This document shows positions 61,806 through 64,000 of a stretch of 64,000 nucleotides of DNA, one piece after another; within the stretch, counting starts at the first letter, position 1, and each line of letters begins with the position of its first letter. The notes under the pieces were generated by a model. The model saw only the letters and a program-made list of their open reading frames with translations, was not told the origin of the DNA and did not search any database. The stretch lies in contig NZ_FQWF01000012.1 of assembly GCF_900129585.1 (NCBI RefSeq), positions 62,001-126,000 of the forward strand, written 5' to 3'. A program made the translations under genes and the position numbers. Origin of the DNA: Flavobacterium micromati (GTDB lineage: Bacteria > Bacteroidota > Bacteroidia > Flavobacteriales > Flavobacteriaceae).

Positions 61806-62088
61806 TATAATAGCCATAAAATAGGTATATAAAAATGCCCACAAATAAAAGTGTGAAAATTAAAACATTTATAGCTATACTTTTAAAAGCACATTTAAAC
61901 AAAAATTTGAGAAACAGAATATCTATTAAAATAAAAAAAACATACTCAATTATTAAAGTATCCAAAAAAACATATAGTTGTTGTTTTATCTCATCACAAT
62001 TTACTTTTGGAGATGTCCCAATTAAAATTACTTGAAGTGATAAACTTATCAAAAACAAAACAATTGTCAATATTATCTTTTTTCTCAT
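61789..62088 (-). CDS. Probable membrane immunity protein of the Rhs lipase-like tip
   Basis: 99 aa with about three membrane helices (4-24, 42-62, 72-93) and one short loop with Cys. Its ATG overlaps the Rhs stop codon (TAATG), so it is translationally coupled to the toxin. No family recognised. Position and coupling are those of a cognate immunity gene. Its 3' end overlaps the start of the orphan core tail. Confidence 0.7.
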   Translation of the reverse strand: MRKKIILTIVLFLISLSLQVILIGTSPKVNCDEIKQQLYVFLDTLIIEYVFFILIDILFLKFLFKCAFKSIAINVLIFTLLFVGIFIYLFYGYYNEICN

Positions 62089-63605
62089 TAGTTAGTTGGA
62101 TTTTCAATTGGTTTTTTAGATGATGTTGGATTACTTGTGCTTTTCGGCAAATCTCCCGCAGGAGCCCAAGATGGATGATGATGCTTCATACTTGATGATC
62201 CAATTTCTGTCGAACCTGGAACGTTATTTCCACCAACGAAATTACTTTCCCAGCCATCTGCCTTCATGAAATAATTAGATTGACTATTTGGATCTGCTCC
62301 AACTTTTTTAGCTTGAAACGCATCTAAATCTACTGTGAACTCAATAGAAACATTTAATCTTTGTTTTACTTTAGATGGTTCAACGTAATTACCCGCCTTG
62401 TTTTTTGATAAACTATTATTAAATTTATCAATAATATTATTTTGATCAGTTACATAATCATTTATTGCCGCTGTCATACCTCTAGAGTATGCTGCACCCA
62501 TGCTTGAAGTTACAACTTTAATAGATTCTGTGATTTCTCCATTACTTCCACGCTCCAAAGAGTTTACAATATTAGCAGCGTCTTTTTTTCCTTGCGAGTA
62601 ACCTGAACTATATCTATTCACGGGATCCATATTCCAGCTAACTCTTGACATTCCTCCCGTTTTTCCTGTCCAATCAGATGATCCATCGTAAAAGCGAGCA
62701 TTATAATCCCCAATTGCTTTTTGTGCTGACAGAATCCAATCTTGTCCCCAATGTTTTGCAGTTCCTCCGTCAGAAGCTCCTGTTCCTCTACCCCACATAC
62801 CATTAATAAAAAGAACAAGTCTTCCATCAGGATCTATAGCATTAATTGGATTATTGGCACAATAAGTATAAACTCCAATGTTCGGATATTTCTCCGCCAA
62901 GGGATCAACAGTCAACCACAAACTAGTCTTCATATCCAAATACCTAGCCCCATAATAGCTAAGATTTGTTTCGCGGTCGAGTTCCTTTCCATTAAACAAG
63001 TACGGCGAAGAAAACGAGCTAGAATGCTCCTCAAACAAAACCTCTCCAAAAGCTATGTACTCCACATGCTGGCTTATGCTTCCTGAGCGAGTGCTAATAT
63101 ACGAAGTACTGCCTAAATGATCAGGATGAAAATAAAAAATATCATTCTCCCGCAAACCTATGCTTGTAAAGCCCTCAGCTGCTTGCACGGTTTCTGGGTT
63201 TAGCGGTGGACCAAACTGCACCAGCGGTCCCGGCACACCACCTGGTTTGTTGAAAATAGGATTTCGTGGCCAGCCCTCAGGAGGCTCCTGATTTTCTTCA
63301 ACGGGTTGTAGTACTTCACTCGGGTAAGGATCGCCTGTATACTCAGGTGTGGCGTAAATACCCTGTTGCGTGGGAGGTCCTGGAGGAACGCCCAAGCTTT
63401 TTACATAATTATCCAGCGCTTGTTGTTGCTCGGCAGTGAGTTGGCTATAATTTACACCACCTGCCGTGATTTTTAACGGTTGGGCAAATGCGCCATTGCC
63501 TAGTTTACTCAAAATGCGTCCTGCACCTTCAAAATAATGCTTGGTAAACTTGCCTTTGCTGATTACAAAATAAGAAGATGACAAACAAACCATCTTTAAA
63601 CTCAT
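62088..63605 (-). CDS. 5'-truncated Rhs core protein with lipase-like C-terminal tip
   Basis: 505 aa from ATG 63603-63605. The N-terminus resembles the interior of a full Rhs/YD-repeat protein (KGKFTKHYFEGAGRILSKLGNG), so the large shell-forming region is missing. The Rhs-associated core runs about 160-262 (DHLGSTSYISTRSGSISQHV, LFNGKELDRETNLSYYGARYLD, NPINAIDPDG). The tip (263-505) starts VLFINGMWGRGTG and contains VVTSSMGAAYSRG (365-377), a serine-hydrolase nucleophile elbow in which the usual GHSMG has become SSMG. Lipase-like Rhs tips act on target-cell membranes. An immunity gene overlaps the stop. It may be a displaced module awaiting recombination. Confidence 0.82.
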   Translation of the reverse strand: MSLKMVCLSSSYFVISKGKFTKHYFEGAGRILSKLGNGAFAQPLKITAGGVNYSQLTAEQQQALDNYVKSLGVPPGPPTQQGIYATPEYTGDPYPSEVLQPVEENQEPPEGWPRNPIFNKPGGVPGPLVQFGPPLNPETVQAAEGFTSIGLRENDIFYFHPDHLGSTSYISTRSGSISQHVEYIAFGEVLFEEHSSSFSSPYLFNGKELDRETNLSYYGARYLDMKTSLWLTVDPLAEKYPNIGVYTYCANNPINAIDPDGRLVLFINGMWGRGTGASDGGTAKHWGQDWILSAQKAIGDYNARFYDGSSDWTGKTGGMSRVSWNMDPVNRYSSGYSQGKKDAANIVNSLERGSNGEITESIKVVTSSMGAAYSRGMTAAINDYVTDQNNIIDKFNNSLSKNKAGNYVEPSKVKQRLNVSIEFTVDLDAFQAKKVGADPNSQSNYFMKADGWESNFVGGNNVPGSTEIGSSSMKHHHPSWAPAGDLPKSTSNPTSSKKPIENPTN

Positions 63606-63654
63606 TGACAAAATTTAAATTCTTTTTCTAAAAATTTGGCAACGCTATAAAATA

Positions 63655-63746
63655 TAAAAAAACGAGCAACTACGCTCGTTTTTTTTATTTTGACTTGTTT
63701 TGTTTGCTCAACTTTGTGGGCACGAGCCAGAGGCATCGCGCTAGCC
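63655..63746. repeat. Rhs 3'-boundary unit, copy 2, with terminator
   Basis: A perfect hairpin AACGAGC / GCTCGTT with A- and T-tracts (63655-63688) is followed by TTTGCTCAACTTTGTGGGCAC and GCGCTAGC, as at 60481-60566. It lies upstream of the truncated Rhs gene, so it probably ends another Rhs unit situated to the right of the window. Confidence 0.8.
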
Positions 63747-64000
63747 CAGTAATACCTAATGCTCGCGACGGCGGGGGACCTCCAAAAGTATTTGCATCTG
63801 GATTTTCTTTTCTATGGAAATTCAGGTCCCCGGAAGATAGTTAATTTCAAAGTAAATAATATTATAGTTAAAGTGATGAGCAGAAATAACATATTTACTT
63901 TTATACTGCATCTAAAAAAGATTATCACAATTACAAATGTTATTAAAGTCAAAGCAATCAAGTAAAATAAATCACCAAGCCCATGACCAAAAGTAAAAGA
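63747..64000. other. Right window edge, nothing recognised
   Basis: 254 bp; a plus-strand frame of 68 codons is present but has no recognisable features. Confidence 0.4.

Noticed and set aside
63759..63965. 68-codon frame at the right edge
   Set aside because: No recognisable features and a GC-rich repeat-like beginning; likely chance.
1..64000. tRNA or rRNA genes
   Set aside because: No cloverleaf with a credible anticodon arm and no rRNA-like segment was seen by eye; a tRNA scan would be decisive.

Overview
The window comes from a member of the Bacteroidota, almost certainly a Flavobacterium-like organism. It is AT-rich. Many promoters look like the Bacteroidetes TAnnTTTG -7 type, ribosome-binding sites are weak, and family composition fits (DUF6132, DUF6544, DUF5694, SusC-size TonB receptors, Bacteroidetes-type cbb3 and bd oxidases). 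No rRNA, tRNA or CRISPR array was seen.

Region 1 (1-14.5 kb) is a respiratory and sulfur/redox island. It opens with a persulfide-dioxygenase-like gene and a 1-Cys peroxiredoxin, both broken by single-base homopolymer frameshifts. A plus-strand operon follows: heme-binding DUF3365 lipoprotein, rhodanese, DUF6132 protein and two methyltransferase-like proteins. A minus-strand block then carries an OprC-like (CxxxM) copper TonB receptor, a small Cys/His protein, cytochrome bd oxidase (cydAB) behind a decayed DUF983 gene, an AraC regulator, and a variant cbb3 oxidase (N-extended CcoN, a fused CcoO/CcoP-like di-heme protein and two small membrane proteins). Three near-identical Crp/Fnr-type palindromes (TGTGA-N6-TYAC) precede the peroxiredoxin, the DUF3365 operon and the cydAB unit. 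This suggests one regulon joining sulfide/persulfide handling to the sulfide-tolerant bd oxidase.

Region 2 (14.5-26.5 kb) is housekeeping: valS (with a repeat inserted in frame), a DUF1573 protein, an aspartyl-protease/PDZ protein, an aminotransferase, folE, cysS, yidD, lgt and argS. A long imperfect hairpin before cysS may be a structured RNA.

Region 3 (26.8-33.9 kb) is a run of small stress-type genes separated by long AT-rich spacers: an acidic protein, an SDR, a fasciclin protein, OsmC, several proteins under 60 aa, a DUF6544 protein, a Lys-rich histone-H1-like protein and an SRPBCC protein. Region 4 (34-43.2 kb) holds fabH, an S9 peptidase, a 151-bp tandem repeat, an orphan ABC ATPase, an OmpA-family lipoprotein, a lipocalin-like lipoprotein and htpG.

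Region 5 (43.2-64 kb) is accessory and visibly eroded. A RelE/HigB-Xre toxin-antitoxin pair, with the toxin stopped by an internal TAA, sits between htpG and a decayed second copy of the htpG 3' end. Then come an Abi-alpha (DUF4393) defence gene, an IS1182-type transposase remnant, a thioredoxin-DUF3738 fusion, a DUF5694 lipoprotein, a VapC remnant, an FAD oxidase, a DUF4369/TlpA thioredoxin, an Xre-membrane protein, a serine hydrolase, an MFS remnant, a barrel protein and a SOUL protein. Three copies of a 130-bp GC-rich repeat with a terminator-like end follow accessory genes in a cassette-like way. The right end is an Rhs toxin/immunity array: a 5'-truncated Rhs core with a lipase-like tip and overlapping membrane immunity gene, then an orphan core tail with a phospholipase-A2-like tip (one internal TAG) and its probable immunity gene, then another core scrap.
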